64,000 nucleotides of DNA from Microlunatus elymi (GTDB lineage: Bacteria; Actinomycetota; Actinomycetes; Propionibacteriales; Propionibacteriaceae), in assembly GCF_007362775.1 (NCBI RefSeq), contig NZ_CP041692.1, positions 1,178,001 through 1,242,000 on the forward strand. Reading direction: 5' to 3'. Below the pieces are notes generated by a model. That model saw only the letters and a list, made by a program, of their open reading frames with translations. It was not told where the DNA came from and made no database searches. This document shows, piece after piece, positions 35,478 to 43,769 of the stretch; the stretch's first letter is position 1; each line of letters starts with the position of its first letter. The translations under genes and the position numbers were made by a program.

Positions 35478-36481
35478 CGCCGCTCGGCGTAGGCCAGATC
35501 GTCGACCCAGAGCCGACCGGCGACTCGACGCATGGCCGGTCGGAACAATGGCCCGAATCTCCGGACGACGCCGAATCCCCGCCGCTCGGAGTAGGCAACG
35601 GTGAGTTCGGTCAGCACCGTCACCGCCGGCTCGACACCGGGCGCCGTGATCAAGGTCGCGTGCGTCTCCACCACGCTGCCGATGCCTTCTCCACCGATGA
35701 TCCGCATCACGATCGTGCGCGGATCCGGGCAGACGAACTCTGCGCGCGCCGGTACGCCGTACCGTCGTCCGAGCCGGAACGTGACGTCGGCGACCAGACG
35801 ATCGTCCGAACTGGCCGCGTTGTCGACGGCCAGGTGACTGAATGCGTATGGGTGGAACCAGGCTCCGTGCCACGGATCGAGCCGGTTTGCCACGATGTCG
35901 ACGGGCTCGCAGAGCCCGCGGCGGGTGATCACCGCCGTGACCGATTCCTCGAGCGGGGGCCGATCCGGGACGATCGGCAGTTCGGTCGGCGGATCGGCGG
36001 CCGGGTCGACGCCAGCCGGCGGCGGCAACCGGACCCACAGCAGTGCCCCGTCGTCGCGGGCCGGATACGGGCTCCAGTCGCCGTACCCGTCGTCGCCGAG
36101 TGCCAGACCGTGCCAACGACATCGCAACGTGCCGTCCAGCACTGGGCAGTTGTCCAGCAGTGCGCCCAGGTGGGGACAAGCTCCGGGGCCGGCTCGCAGA
36201 CTGCCGTCGGCGGCGCGCCACAGCACGATTTCCCGGCCTGCCAACGTACGAGTGCGGCTGCGTGACAGACCGACTTCGGCGCTGTGCCCGATCACGAACC
36301 AGCCGCCGGAAGGCCGGCGTTGTGCTCGATCGAGCGCGGCCGCGATCCGTCCCGGACGGGCCTGGCGATAAGTGGGGAGCAGGGTGTCGTAGCCGGGTTG
36401 TGCACGTCGCCGGATCGGGTTCCGGGCGGCTATGGGTGCCAGTCGGTCGGGCACAGTTTGCTGATTAGGCAGAACGGTCAC
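35441..36481 (-). CDS. Rieske 2Fe-2S protein linked to aromatic carotenoid genes (DUF5914-like)
   Basis: A 346-residue soluble protein. The Rieske cluster ligands are Cys102/His104 (GACPHLGALLDNC) and Cys121/His124 (LRCRWHGLA), with CxH-x16-CxxH spacing. The C-terminal part (DPWHGAWFHPYAFSHLAVD) has a D-x2-H-x4-H-like arrangement that could hold a mononuclear iron, as in ring-hydroxylating oxygenases. I recall related DUF5914 proteins beside crtU. It is the last gene of the idi-crtE-crtI-crtB operon, overlapping crtB. It may oxidise the carotenoid ring, which is a hypothesis. Confidence 0.8.
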   Translation of the reverse strand: MTVLPNQQTVPDRLAPIAARNPIRRRAQPGYDTLLPTYRQARPGRIAAALDRAQRRPSGGWFVIGHSAEVGLSRSRTRTLAGREIVLWRAADGSLRAGPGACPHLGALLDNCPVLDGTLRCRWHGLALGDDGYGDWSPYPARDDGALLWVRLPPPAGVDPAADPPTELPIVPDRPPLEESVTAVITRRGLCEPVDIVANRLDPWHGAWFHPYAFSHLAVDNAASSDDRLVADVTFRLGRRYGVPARAEFVCPDPRTIVMRIIGGEGIGSVVETHATLITAPGVEPAVTVLTELTVAYSERRGFGVVRRFGPLFRPAMRRVAGRLWVDDLAYAERRYRLRRRGNFPG

Positions 36482-37367
36482 GTTTGCTCCAGTTTGGCGC
36501 AGAAGTTCGATCGGGATTGCCCCGTGGAGAGCGCATCACACGGCGCGTCGCGGTGACTGCCTTGACCAGAGTCGGAACACGGGCCCGGCCGGAGAACACG
36601 TCGTAGTCGGCGGCCTCGATGCGATCCAGGATCGCCCGATACAACACCAGCGCGGTGTCCACGCAGCGCGCCGACGCCGGCGGTAGATGAGCCAGTCCGA
36701 CCGCGGCCTGCTCGTACAGCCGACGATTGCGCTCGACCTCGAAGCTCATGAGGCGTCGCCATTGGGGGGTCACCCGGCGCAGTTCTGGTTCGGCTGCGAA
36801 CTGCTGTAGATCCTCGGTGGGCAGGTAGACCCGACCACGGTCGAGGTCTTCACCCACGTCGCGCAGGAAGTTGGTGAGCTGGAACGCCACACCCAGCGAC
36901 CGGGCCGGAGCGAACGCGGCAGGCGAGGTCGGCTCCAGGATCGGCAGCATCATCTCTCCGATCACCGCTGCGGAGCCCTCCATGTAATCGCAGAGATCGG
37001 CCCAGGTGCGATAGCGGTTCTGCACCAGATCCAGGGCCATCGCGGCGAAGAAACGGTCGAAACACTCCAACGGAATCTGCCGTCGGTTGATGGTGTCGAC
37101 GACAGCTGCAAGCACCGGGTCCGAGGTGCCGTGATCGACCGCCGAACGGAAGCGACCGCGAAATTCCTCCAACGCCCGGGTACGGCTCTCGGCGTCTTGG
37201 TCGCCGACGTCGACGATGTCGTCGGCCAGTCGACACAGGGCGTACACGGCGTGAACGTGGCGGCGTTGAGCTCGCGGCAGGATCGCCGCTCCCCAGTAGT
37301 AGGTGGTGCCGTAGCGCCAGGTCAGACGAGCGCAGGCCCGGTATCCACCGTGCAGCAGGTCCGTCAT
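36465..37367 (-). CDS. crtB: Phytoene synthase
   Basis: A 300-residue trans-isoprenyl diphosphate synthase condensing two GGPP to phytoene. The first Asp-rich motif is LCRLADDIVDVGD (Asp49, 50, 53); the second is FLRDVGEDLDRGRVYLP, which also gives the family signature. ATG 37367 overlaps the crtI stop (ATGA) and is preferred over the long upstream frame, which is a shadow of crtI. C-terminal tail is short and basic. Confidence 0.93.
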   Translation of the reverse strand: MTDLLHGGYRACARLTWRYGTTYYWGAAILPRAQRRHVHAVYALCRLADDIVDVGDQDAESRTRALEEFRGRFRSAVDHGTSDPVLAAVVDTINRRQIPLECFDRFFAAMALDLVQNRYRTWADLCDYMEGSAAVIGEMMLPILEPTSPAAFAPARSLGVAFQLTNFLRDVGEDLDRGRVYLPTEDLQQFAAEPELRRVTPQWRRLMSFEVERNRRLYEQAAVGLAHLPPASARCVDTALVLYRAILDRIEAADYDVFSGRARVPTLVKAVTATRRVMRSPRGNPDRTSAPNWSKRDRSA

Positions 37368-38896
37368 CGCAACCAGCCTGACGACGCTGGGCGCTCTGAC
37401 CGATTCCGGGCAGGGCCGGCAGGAGGTCGCGAACCGAGATAGCGGCCGACGCGTTCGGCAGCGAGTTTGCCGGACAACAGCACCATCGGCACGCCGACTC
37501 CGGGGACGGTACCGGAGCCCGCGAAGTAGAGACCCGGGCGTCTGCGTATCCGGTTCGGGGGCCGGAAGGGGCCGGTTTGGGTGAAGGTGTGGGCCAGCGA
37601 GAACGGGGTGCCGTGGGACAGGCCCTGTCGATGCCAGTCCAGCGGAGTGACCAACTTCTCGGTGACGATCTCGGTCGGATAGCCGCCGTCGGCGAGGAAT
37701 TGCAACAGTCGTTGTCGCATCGGGGCGGCCTCGCGGACCCAGTCCACCGAACCGCCGAGGTGGGGCACCGGCTCCAACACGTACAACGTACTGCAGCCTG
37801 GAGGCGCCAGAGACGGGTCGTCCAGCGACGGCACGGACACCAGTCTCGACGGATTCGGCATCAGCTCGCCGTGACGGATCATCGCCGTGAACGCGCTGTT
37901 CCAGTCGCGCCCGAAGTGGATGTTGTGATGGCGGACCTGATCGCCGGGCAAGCCGCGGACGCCGACATGCCAAACCACCGCAGACGGCGCATAGCGGCCG
38001 GATCGTACGGTTCGTGGCGGTCGAACGTCGGGGATCATCAGCCGATATGCGGCGGCCGGGTCGAGCGTGCAGACGACCGCATCAGCCATGAATTGGCCTT
38101 CGTCGGTTCTGACTCCTGCCACCCGGCCGTTCCGATCCGTGATCAGGCCGGTAACGGGTTGGTCGAGGAGAAGCGTGCCACCGGCATCGGTGAAGGCGTC
38201 GGCCAGCGCGCGCGGGACGGCGTGCATCCCACCCTCGGGAAACCACACGCCCGCAACGGTGTCCATGTAGGTGATCACCGCGTACAGCGCCAGCGCACGT
38301 TCCGGCGACAGGCCCACATAAAGAGCCTGGAAACTCAACAGCCGGTGCAGCCGCGGGTCACCGAACCGGCGCCGAATCGCTGGCCCCAACCGGCCGAACG
38401 CACCCAGAAACGTCAGTCGAGCGAGAGCGGCAGGCGAGCGGAGCAGGTCAAATCCGGCGTTGTAGTTGGTGTCGATGAAGTGCGGTAGCTCCAGCCGGTA
38501 GAGCCGGGTCAACCAGTCGACGAAGGCCTCGTAGCTCGCGGCATCAGCGGCACCGCAGGTGTCCAGGATCTCGTTGATCATGTCGGTCGGGTCGGCCCGC
38601 GCGTCGATCACGCTGCCGTCGGCGAAGCGAGCTCGGTACGCCGGATCGAGACGCTTGAGGTTGATGCGCTGCGACAGTCGGCTGCCGGCGGCCTGAAGTG
38701 TGTCGTCGATCAGTTCGGGCATGGTCAGCACGGTCGGACCGGTGTCGAAGGTGAAGCCCTCGAGGCGTAGCGCGCCCGCTCGACCGCCGATACCCGTGTC
38801 GCGCTCGATGACGGTGACGTCATGGCCCTGCCCAGTGAGATAGCAGGCCGCAGACAGTCCCGCCAATCCGGCTCCGACGACAATGACGCGGCTCAT
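37364..38896 (-). CDS. crtI: Phytoene desaturase
   Basis: A 510-residue FAD-dependent desaturase. FAD motif SRVIVVGAGLAGLSAACYLT at the N-terminus, GGRAGALRLEGFTFDTGPTV typical of CrtI, and the C-terminal signature LYFAGSGTVPGVGVPMVLLS. It converts phytoene to lycopene in four steps. ATG 38896 overlaps the crtE stop by 4 bp and its own stop overlaps crtB, showing translational coupling through the operon. Confidence 0.94.
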   Translation of the reverse strand: MSRVIVVGAGLAGLSAACYLTGQGHDVTVIERDTGIGGRAGALRLEGFTFDTGPTVLTMPELIDDTLQAAGSRLSQRINLKRLDPAYRARFADGSVIDARADPTDMINEILDTCGAADAASYEAFVDWLTRLYRLELPHFIDTNYNAGFDLLRSPAALARLTFLGAFGRLGPAIRRRFGDPRLHRLLSFQALYVGLSPERALALYAVITYMDTVAGVWFPEGGMHAVPRALADAFTDAGGTLLLDQPVTGLITDRNGRVAGVRTDEGQFMADAVVCTLDPAAAYRLMIPDVRPPRTVRSGRYAPSAVVWHVGVRGLPGDQVRHHNIHFGRDWNSAFTAMIRHGELMPNPSRLVSVPSLDDPSLAPPGCSTLYVLEPVPHLGGSVDWVREAAPMRQRLLQFLADGGYPTEIVTEKLVTPLDWHRQGLSHGTPFSLAHTFTQTGPFRPPNRIRRRPGLYFAGSGTVPGVGVPMVLLSGKLAAERVGRYLGSRPPAGPARNRSERPASSGWLR

Positions 38897-40110
38897 CGAT
38901 CCCGCCAGGCAACCTGATCGGCAATCTGCGTCAGTAGGGCAGTCGCTTCGGCTGCCCCTGACTGGGCTGGGTCGACACCTCGTTTTGGCTCCAGTTCGGC
39001 CAGGTGAGCCAGGCCGCGATCGACGTGTTGGCTGATCATCTCCTCCACGTCGGCCCGGACGCCGGCGTCGTGGATGGCCCATTGCAGCCGTTCCACGTCC
39101 GCAGGCCGTCGTTCGGCGGAGGCGACGCGTGTCAACAGCCGAGACTCTGCCGCGGCAAGCCGTTGACTGGCCAGCGCAATGATCACGGTGGGCTTGCCCG
39201 CGATCAGGTCGTCACCGGCCGGTTTCCCGGTGATCGCGGGATCGCCCCACACGCCGAGAATGTCGTCGCGAAGTGCGAAGGCCCACCCAATCTCTCGGCC
39301 GTAGGCGGCAAGGGACTCGCGGACCTCCGGCCGCGCGCCTGCTGCAATCGCGCCCAGTTCCAGCGGACGGTGGACGGTGTAACTGCCCGACTTCTGGTCG
39401 GCTACCGACAGGGCCAGCTCTGGATCCCGGGCACGGTCAGCAGCTCCGGTGAGGTCGCCGAGCTGACCACGAATCAGCTCGCGGACGAGTGTGCGCCAGA
39501 CGTCCCGCACCGGCGTCGGACACTCCGCGATCAGGTCGTCGGCCGCGGCGTGAGCCAGATCGCCGAGCAGGATCGCCACGTTCTCTCCGAATCGCGCCGA
39601 TTCGCCGGCAGCACTGAGTTCGCGGTGCTGTGCTGCTGCTTGGATCTGTGTGGTCGCAACGCCGCGTCGGGTCGGGGATTCGTCCATCACGTCGTCGTGG
39701 ACCAGTGCAAAGCTGTGCAGCAATTCCAACGCGGCGCCGATGCGCACCACGGTCTCGTCCGGCTCGCCGCTGCCCGATGCCCAGAAGCCGAGGTAAGCCA
39801 TCAACGGTCTGATTCGCTTGCCACCGCAGTGAATCAGGCCGGTCAGCAGCTTCGGCAGTTCGACCAAGTCCGCCAACGTGGCGCGGCCGTCCTGCTGCGT
39901 CCCTGCGGTGGCGGTCGGTCCGAGACCGCTTCGAGGCATCGCAGCGCCAAGGTCCGCATCGGAGTATTCGTGAATGCAGAGGTCGATCTGCCGGTCGACA
40001 CGGGCAAGGTAGTCGCGGAGTCGTGGATTCTCCTTCAGCGATCGGCCGGAATTCGCTCGCCTGGCTAGCAATGTTCGGGCATGAAAGGACACCGCGTCGT
40101 CGATCAACAT
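38893..40110 (-). CDS. crtE: Geranylgeranyl diphosphate synthase
   Basis: A 405-residue polyprenyl synthase. First Asp-rich motif at Asp139-Asp143 in ALVHDDVMDESPTRRG; second in FALRDDILGVWGDP; the IPP-binding GGKRIRP lies at about residues 96-102. The N-terminal 80 residues are longer than in minimal synthases, as in many actinobacterial CrtE proteins. ATG 40110 has GGAGG in the last codons of idi, 3 bp before. It supplies GGPP for CrtB. Confidence 0.92.
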   Translation of the reverse strand: MLIDDAVSFHARTLLARRANSGRSLKENPRLRDYLARVDRQIDLCIHEYSDADLGAAMPRSGLGPTATAGTQQDGRATLADLVELPKLLTGLIHCGGKRIRPLMAYLGFWASGSGEPDETVVRIGAALELLHSFALVHDDVMDESPTRRGVATTQIQAAAQHRELSAAGESARFGENVAILLGDLAHAAADDLIAECPTPVRDVWRTLVRELIRGQLGDLTGAADRARDPELALSVADQKSGSYTVHRPLELGAIAAGARPEVRESLAAYGREIGWAFALRDDILGVWGDPAITGKPAGDDLIAGKPTVIIALASQRLAAAESRLLTRVASAERRPADVERLQWAIHDAGVRADVEEMISQHVDRGLAHLAELEPKRGVDPAQSGAAEATALLTQIADQVAWRDR

Positions 40111-40112
40111 GG

Positions 40113-40673
40113 TCAGCCTCCGAAGGGCCTGGTCGATGGATGGTCGCAACGCGTCAGCAGCGGAAGCTGCAGGACAGCCCACGGACTGTACGCATACGGC
40201 GCCGCCAGGACCGCGGTCGCGAGCGATTCCGGTTGCTGCCATACCCAGTCAGCCACTTCGGCCGGATCCGGATCCAACGACGTCGGATCCTCTGCGACGG
40301 CGACGTACACGGGGCAGAGTTCGTTCTCCACGATTCCCCGCGTGTCGGCCGCGGAATAACTGAAGTCGGGGAGTACGCAGTCCAGTGTCGTCACAGTCAA
40401 GTCGAGTTCTTCGTCGATGCGTCGCCGGACGGCGTCGCCCACGTCCTCGTCCGGACGGGGATGGCCGCAGCAAGAATTGGACCAGACGCCGGGAAAGGCG
40501 AGCTTGCCCAAGGCGCGGCGGGTGATCAGCACGCGACCTGCTGGATCGAAGATCCAGCAGGAGAAGGCCAGGTGTAGCGGCGTGTTGGCGGTGTGGATGG
40601 TGGAGCGCTGATGGCTGCCGAGTCGACGCCCCGCCTGGTCTACGAGGACAACTTCATCTAGCGTTCGGTCCAT
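40113..40673 (-). CDS. idi: Isopentenyl-diphosphate delta-isomerase, type I
   Basis: A 186-residue Nudix-fold enzyme interconverting IPP and DMAPP. The catalytic Cys is in WSNSCCGHPR (Cys68/69) and the catalytic Glu in GIVENELCPVY (Glu116). Metal-binding His and Glu residues are present (HTANTPLHLAFS, DEELDL). First gene of the carotenoid biosynthesis operon; its promoter region carries the CTAG-N5-CTAG operator 39 bp upstream with TAGAAT overlapping it as a likely -10. Confidence 0.93.
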   Translation of the reverse strand: MDRTLDEVVLVDQAGRRLGSHQRSTIHTANTPLHLAFSCWIFDPAGRVLITRRALGKLAFPGVWSNSCCGHPRPDEDVGDAVRRRIDEELDLTVTTLDCVLPDFSYSAADTRGIVENELCPVYVAVAEDPTSLDPDPAEVADWVWQQPESLATAVLAAPYAYSPWAVLQLPLLTRCDHPSTRPFGG

Positions 40674-40711
40674 TCAGACACCCCTTCGGTCATGGCCGAA
40701 ACCCGGCTCGG

Positions 40712-40726
40712 GCTAGAAATTCTAGC
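40712..40726. promoter_or_regulatory. CTAG-N5-CTAG operator, copy c (idi-crtEIB operon)
   Basis: GCTAG-AAATT-CTAGC, perfect 5-bp arms. 39 bp upstream of idi on the minus strand. TAGAAT inside it fits a -10 hexamer, so a bound repressor would block RNA polymerase directly. Confidence 0.78.
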
Positions 40727-40797
40727 GCAAGGCTGTGAGTCTGATGCTGATTTCGAGACTGCGTGGGGAATGCATCGGCGGCGGGCTGTCGTCTGGC

Positions 40798-42153
40798 TCA
40801 GGTTCGCTTCCGCCGGTGGAGGAATTCCTGGCGTGCGTGGTCAACGTCGATCACGGGTTCGGGGTAACGGATCCGGCGACGCTTCGCGCCCTCGAGGCGC
40901 CACGGCTGATGGACCTTTGCAGGGTCTTCGATGGCGGCAAGTTCGGGTACCCACCGGCGCACGTACCGTGCGTCGCGGTCGAACCGGGCCTGACGCACGG
41001 GATTCAGGATCCGATTCGGCCGGGTGTCGGTTCCGGTGCCGGCCACCCACTGCCAGTTCAGGTTGTTGTTCGCGATGTCGCCGTCCAGTAGCCCGTCGAG
41101 GAAGAACTGCGCGCCGCGTCGCCAGTCCTGATACAGCGTCTTGGTCAGGAAACTGGCGACGATCATCCGGGCGCGATTGTGCATCCACCCGGTGGCGGCG
41201 AGTTGCCGCATACCGGCATCCACCAATGGATAGCCCGTCATCCCGGCGCACCAGGCTTCCCATTGCTCGTCGTCGTCGCGCCATCGATCCTGACGGGATC
41301 GATAGTCGCGCCAGGCCGCCTCTGGCCTCGCCGCCAGGAGCTGGTGATGGAAGTCCCGCCAGGCCAGTTGCCGGACGAATGCTGCCGCGCCTGTCCCAGG
41401 GGTCTCCAGCGCACGCGCAGCGAGTTGGACCGGCGACACGAAGCCGAGATGCAGGTACGGCGACAGGTGCGAGGTGTGGTCGCCGGCGAGATCGTCCTGT
41501 CGGTCCAGGTACCGCTGGAGACCGTCAGCGAACCAGCTGTCGGCCAGTCGACAGCCGGCCGATTCGCCACCGGACCAGCCCGCGACCTCCTGTCCAGTGG
41601 GAACCGAACCCTGCCGAACCCCTTCCGGCAGCAGCAGACGTACCGGAGGTGGAAGCACCGGGCGCACCGGAGTGTCCTGCCAGCGGCGGAAGTACGGGGT
41701 GAAAACCGCAAAGTGATCGGACGACTGCGGCGTGATCGTCCCCGCCGGCTGGATGGTCGTCACCGCGTCGTGCACAATCAACCGGCGACGCTGTCGCCCC
41801 AGCTCGACGCGCAGACGCTCCTCACGGCGCTTCGCATACCACGAGACGTCCGCGCCGACATGGACCGACTCCGCATCGACAGCGGCGGCCAACTTCGCAA
41901 TCTGCGCAACCGGGTCTCCGCGGCGTACGATCAGTCGGCCGCCGAGGTTTCGCAGCGACGAGTCGAGATCGGCCAGGCCGGCGTTGAGGAAGTGTTGCCG
42001 ACGGTGGTTGCTGAAACTCGAACCCAGCAAGTCGCGATCCTGGACGAACAGCGGAACGACGTGCTCGGACTCGGCTGCGGCTGCTAGAACAGGGTTGTCG
42101 GTAACGCGAAGATTGCGGTTGAACACGGCGATGCTGGTCGATCGGTCCGCCAC
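40798..42153 (-). CDS. phr: Deoxyribodipyrimidine photolyase
   Basis: A 451-residue class I photolyase or cryptochrome-type protein. N-terminal antenna domain (SIAVFNRNLRVTDNPVLAAA), C-terminal FAD domain with WRDFHHQLLAARPEAAW, GYPLVDAGMRQLAATGWMHN and LLDGDIANNNLNWQWVAGTG, the conserved FAD- and lesion-binding blocks. Repairs UV-induced cyclobutane dimers with blue light. GTG 42153 start. It has its own CTAG-type operator, linking DNA repair with pigment synthesis as in other light-responsive actinobacterial loci. Confidence 0.93.
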   Translation of the reverse strand: MADRSTSIAVFNRNLRVTDNPVLAAAAESEHVVPLFVQDRDLLGSSFSNHRRQHFLNAGLADLDSSLRNLGGRLIVRRGDPVAQIAKLAAAVDAESVHVGADVSWYAKRREERLRVELGRQRRRLIVHDAVTTIQPAGTITPQSSDHFAVFTPYFRRWQDTPVRPVLPPPVRLLLPEGVRQGSVPTGQEVAGWSGGESAGCRLADSWFADGLQRYLDRQDDLAGDHTSHLSPYLHLGFVSPVQLAARALETPGTGAAAFVRQLAWRDFHHQLLAARPEAAWRDYRSRQDRWRDDDEQWEAWCAGMTGYPLVDAGMRQLAATGWMHNRARMIVASFLTKTLYQDWRRGAQFFLDGLLDGDIANNNLNWQWVAGTGTDTRPNRILNPVRQARFDRDARYVRRWVPELAAIEDPAKVHQPWRLEGAKRRRIRYPEPVIDVDHARQEFLHRRKRT

Positions 42154-42166
42154 GACACCACCCTGG

Positions 42167-43045
42167 CTAGCAGTTAGAAGATCTAGCTACACGGTAATCG
42201 GCGGAGTGCCGTGGCCTGAACCGGGCTCGCAGTCGGACCGTCAACGTCGCAACCACGACAACTCCCGCGGCCACCAGCGCCACGGCCGCGGTGGTGGTGG
42301 ACTCGGGTCGGCCGTCAATCCGTGCCACCGCAACCCAGATCAACCCCCACGCCAGCGACAACATTGGTGCGATGCGGCCGCCTCCGCGAATCGCCACCAG
42401 CACCCCGACCGTGCCGGCCAGACCCAGTACGAGGATTGCCCAGACTGTCGATGGGATGCCGAAGCCGCCGAAACCCGCCGCGACAAGGGAGGCCGTGATG
42501 TTCGCAGCGGTCGCCACGCACACCCATCCCAGATACAGTCCTGCGGTCCCATCCAGCAAGAGTGCTTCGATGCGACTGCCCGGGGCACGTCGACAAAGGC
42601 GGCGAAAGATCACGACCAGGACGGCGAGCAACGCGATGATGATGCCAACGCTGACCGCGAGCCGGCCGACCTGGACGCTGAGGATCCAGGCGGCGTTGAG
42701 CAACATCGATATCGCCATCGGGTAACCGAGCAGTCGCTGTCGCGGATCCGAGCGTTGGCCGGGCAGGAGTTGCCAGCCGGCGTAGCCGAGCAGACCGAGG
42801 TAGATCACGGTCCAGATCGAGAAGGCTGGCCCGCCCGGGGCGATCAGCGTCGCGTCCGAGGAAAGGGCCCCACCGGCCGCATTCCGGATCGGCGTCCCGC
42901 CGGCGGCGCCGGATCCGAGGAACGAGCCGACCACGGCAAGCACGGCACTGGCCGCGACAACTATCACTCGTACGACGTCGCGGGCAGCTGAGGTTTGCTG
43001 TGCGAGAGGTCGTTCCAGCGGTTGCCGATTGTGCGTCGCAGTCAT
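42167..43045 (-). CDS. TspO/MBR-related membrane protein, long form
   Basis: A 292-residue membrane protein with eight or nine TM helices. FSIWTVIYLGLLGYAGWQLL, LLNAAWILSVQVGRLAVS and YLGWVCVATAANITASLV are typical of the long tryptophan-rich sensory (TspO-like) proteins of actinobacteria. TspO proteins bind tetrapyrroles and influence light or oxidative-stress responses; the long form is often beside carotenoid genes. CTAG-N5-CTAG copy e lies upstream of its start and copy d overlaps its end. Confidence 0.8.
   Translation of the reverse strand: MTATHNRQPLERPLAQQTSAARDVVRVIVVAASAVLAVVGSFLGSGAAGGTPIRNAAGGALSSDATLIAPGGPAFSIWTVIYLGLLGYAGWQLLPGQRSDPRQRLLGYPMAISMLLNAAWILSVQVGRLAVSVGIIIALLAVLVVIFRRLCRRAPGSRIEALLLDGTAGLYLGWVCVATAANITASLVAAGFGGFGIPSTVWAILVLGLAGTVGVLVAIRGGGRIAPMLSLAWGLIWVAVARIDGRPESTTTAAVALVAAGVVVVATLTVRLRARFRPRHSADYRVARSSNC
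42173..42187. promoter_or_regulatory. CTAG-N5-CTAG operator, copy d (imperfect, photolyase)
   Basis: GTTAG-AAGAT-CTAGC: one mismatch in the left arm. 20 bp upstream of the photolyase start; overlaps the 3' end of the upstream TspO-like gene. Confidence 0.55.
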
Positions 43046-43105
43046 CGTCTGCCTTCCGGTCGAACATCACATCTTGGCCGGTGCATATCGCCAGGATACA
43101 GGCAA

Positions 43106-43120
43106 GCTAGTTTATCTAGC
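43106..43120. promoter_or_regulatory. CTAG-N5-CTAG operator, copy e
   Basis: GCTAG-TTTAT-CTAGC, perfect arms. 61 bp upstream of the long TspO gene (minus strand) and 117 bp upstream of the short TspO gene (plus strand), so it could serve a divergent promoter pair. Confidence 0.75.
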
Positions 43121-43236
43121 CAGTGTCGGGGGCAAGTCATGTTCAGGTCTGGGGTGACTGCGACCACGGCGGTCGGACTGCTGCCGGTTGTGAGGACCTG
43201 TTGACACGGACTCGAAAATCGCCAGGATGGTCGATC

Positions 43237-43725
43237 ATGAGCACCGAACTGGATCTGAAGCGCCGTAGCTTTGTCCTGAGCGCGGCTGTGGTGGCTGCGG
43301 CGGCAGTGGCCGGGTCTGTCGGTGTCGATCCGAAGTCTCGTTGGTACCGATCACTGCGCAAGCCAGACTGGCAGCCGCCCGCGCAGGCGTTCGGGTTGGT
43401 TTGGACGCCGCTATACGCCGCGATCGCTTGGTCCGGCGGACGAACGCTCAGTCGGATCAGCCCCGCTGAGCGCAGCGGTTACGTAGGCACGTTTGCTGTC
43501 AACCTTGTCCTGAACGCGGGCTGGAACTGGTTGTTCTTCAGAGCCCGCAGTCCGCTGGCCGGGCTGGTCGGCATCGCGGCGCTGAATGTCAGCAATGCTC
43601 AATTGATCAAGAAGACCACAGCAACCGATCGGGCCGCTGCAGCCGCCTTGTTGCCGTACGCCGCCTGGTGCGGCTTCGCCACAGCGCTGAACGCGTCGAT
43701 CTGGAGACTCAATCGGCACGAGTGA
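43237..43725 (+). CDS. TspO/MBR family protein
   Basis: A 162-residue membrane protein of the TspO/translocator family. After a basic N-terminus come KSRWYRSLRKPDWQPP and AFGLVWTPLYAAIAWSGG, the conserved loop motif, then VNLVLNAGWNWLFFRARSPL; five TM helices in all. Family members bind porphyrins and cholesterol-like ligands and degrade or sense photoreactive porphyrin. ATG 43237 is preceded by AGGATGG. It probably shares operator e with the divergent long form. Confidence 0.88.
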   Translation: MSTELDLKRRSFVLSAAVVAAAAVAGSVGVDPKSRWYRSLRKPDWQPPAQAFGLVWTPLYAAIAWSGGRTLSRISPAERSGYVGTFAVNLVLNAGWNWLFFRARSPLAGLVGIAALNVSNAQLIKKTTATDRAAAAALLPYAAWCGFATALNASIWRLNRHE

Positions 43726-43769
43726 TCTTGCCCGCAAGTGGCGGATCGCGTCGGAGCGAAGATGGTCGG

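Noticed and set aside
35114-36265. Plus-strand frame of 383 codons opposite the Rieske gene
   Set aside because: It mirrors the Rieske gene and has no family similarity.
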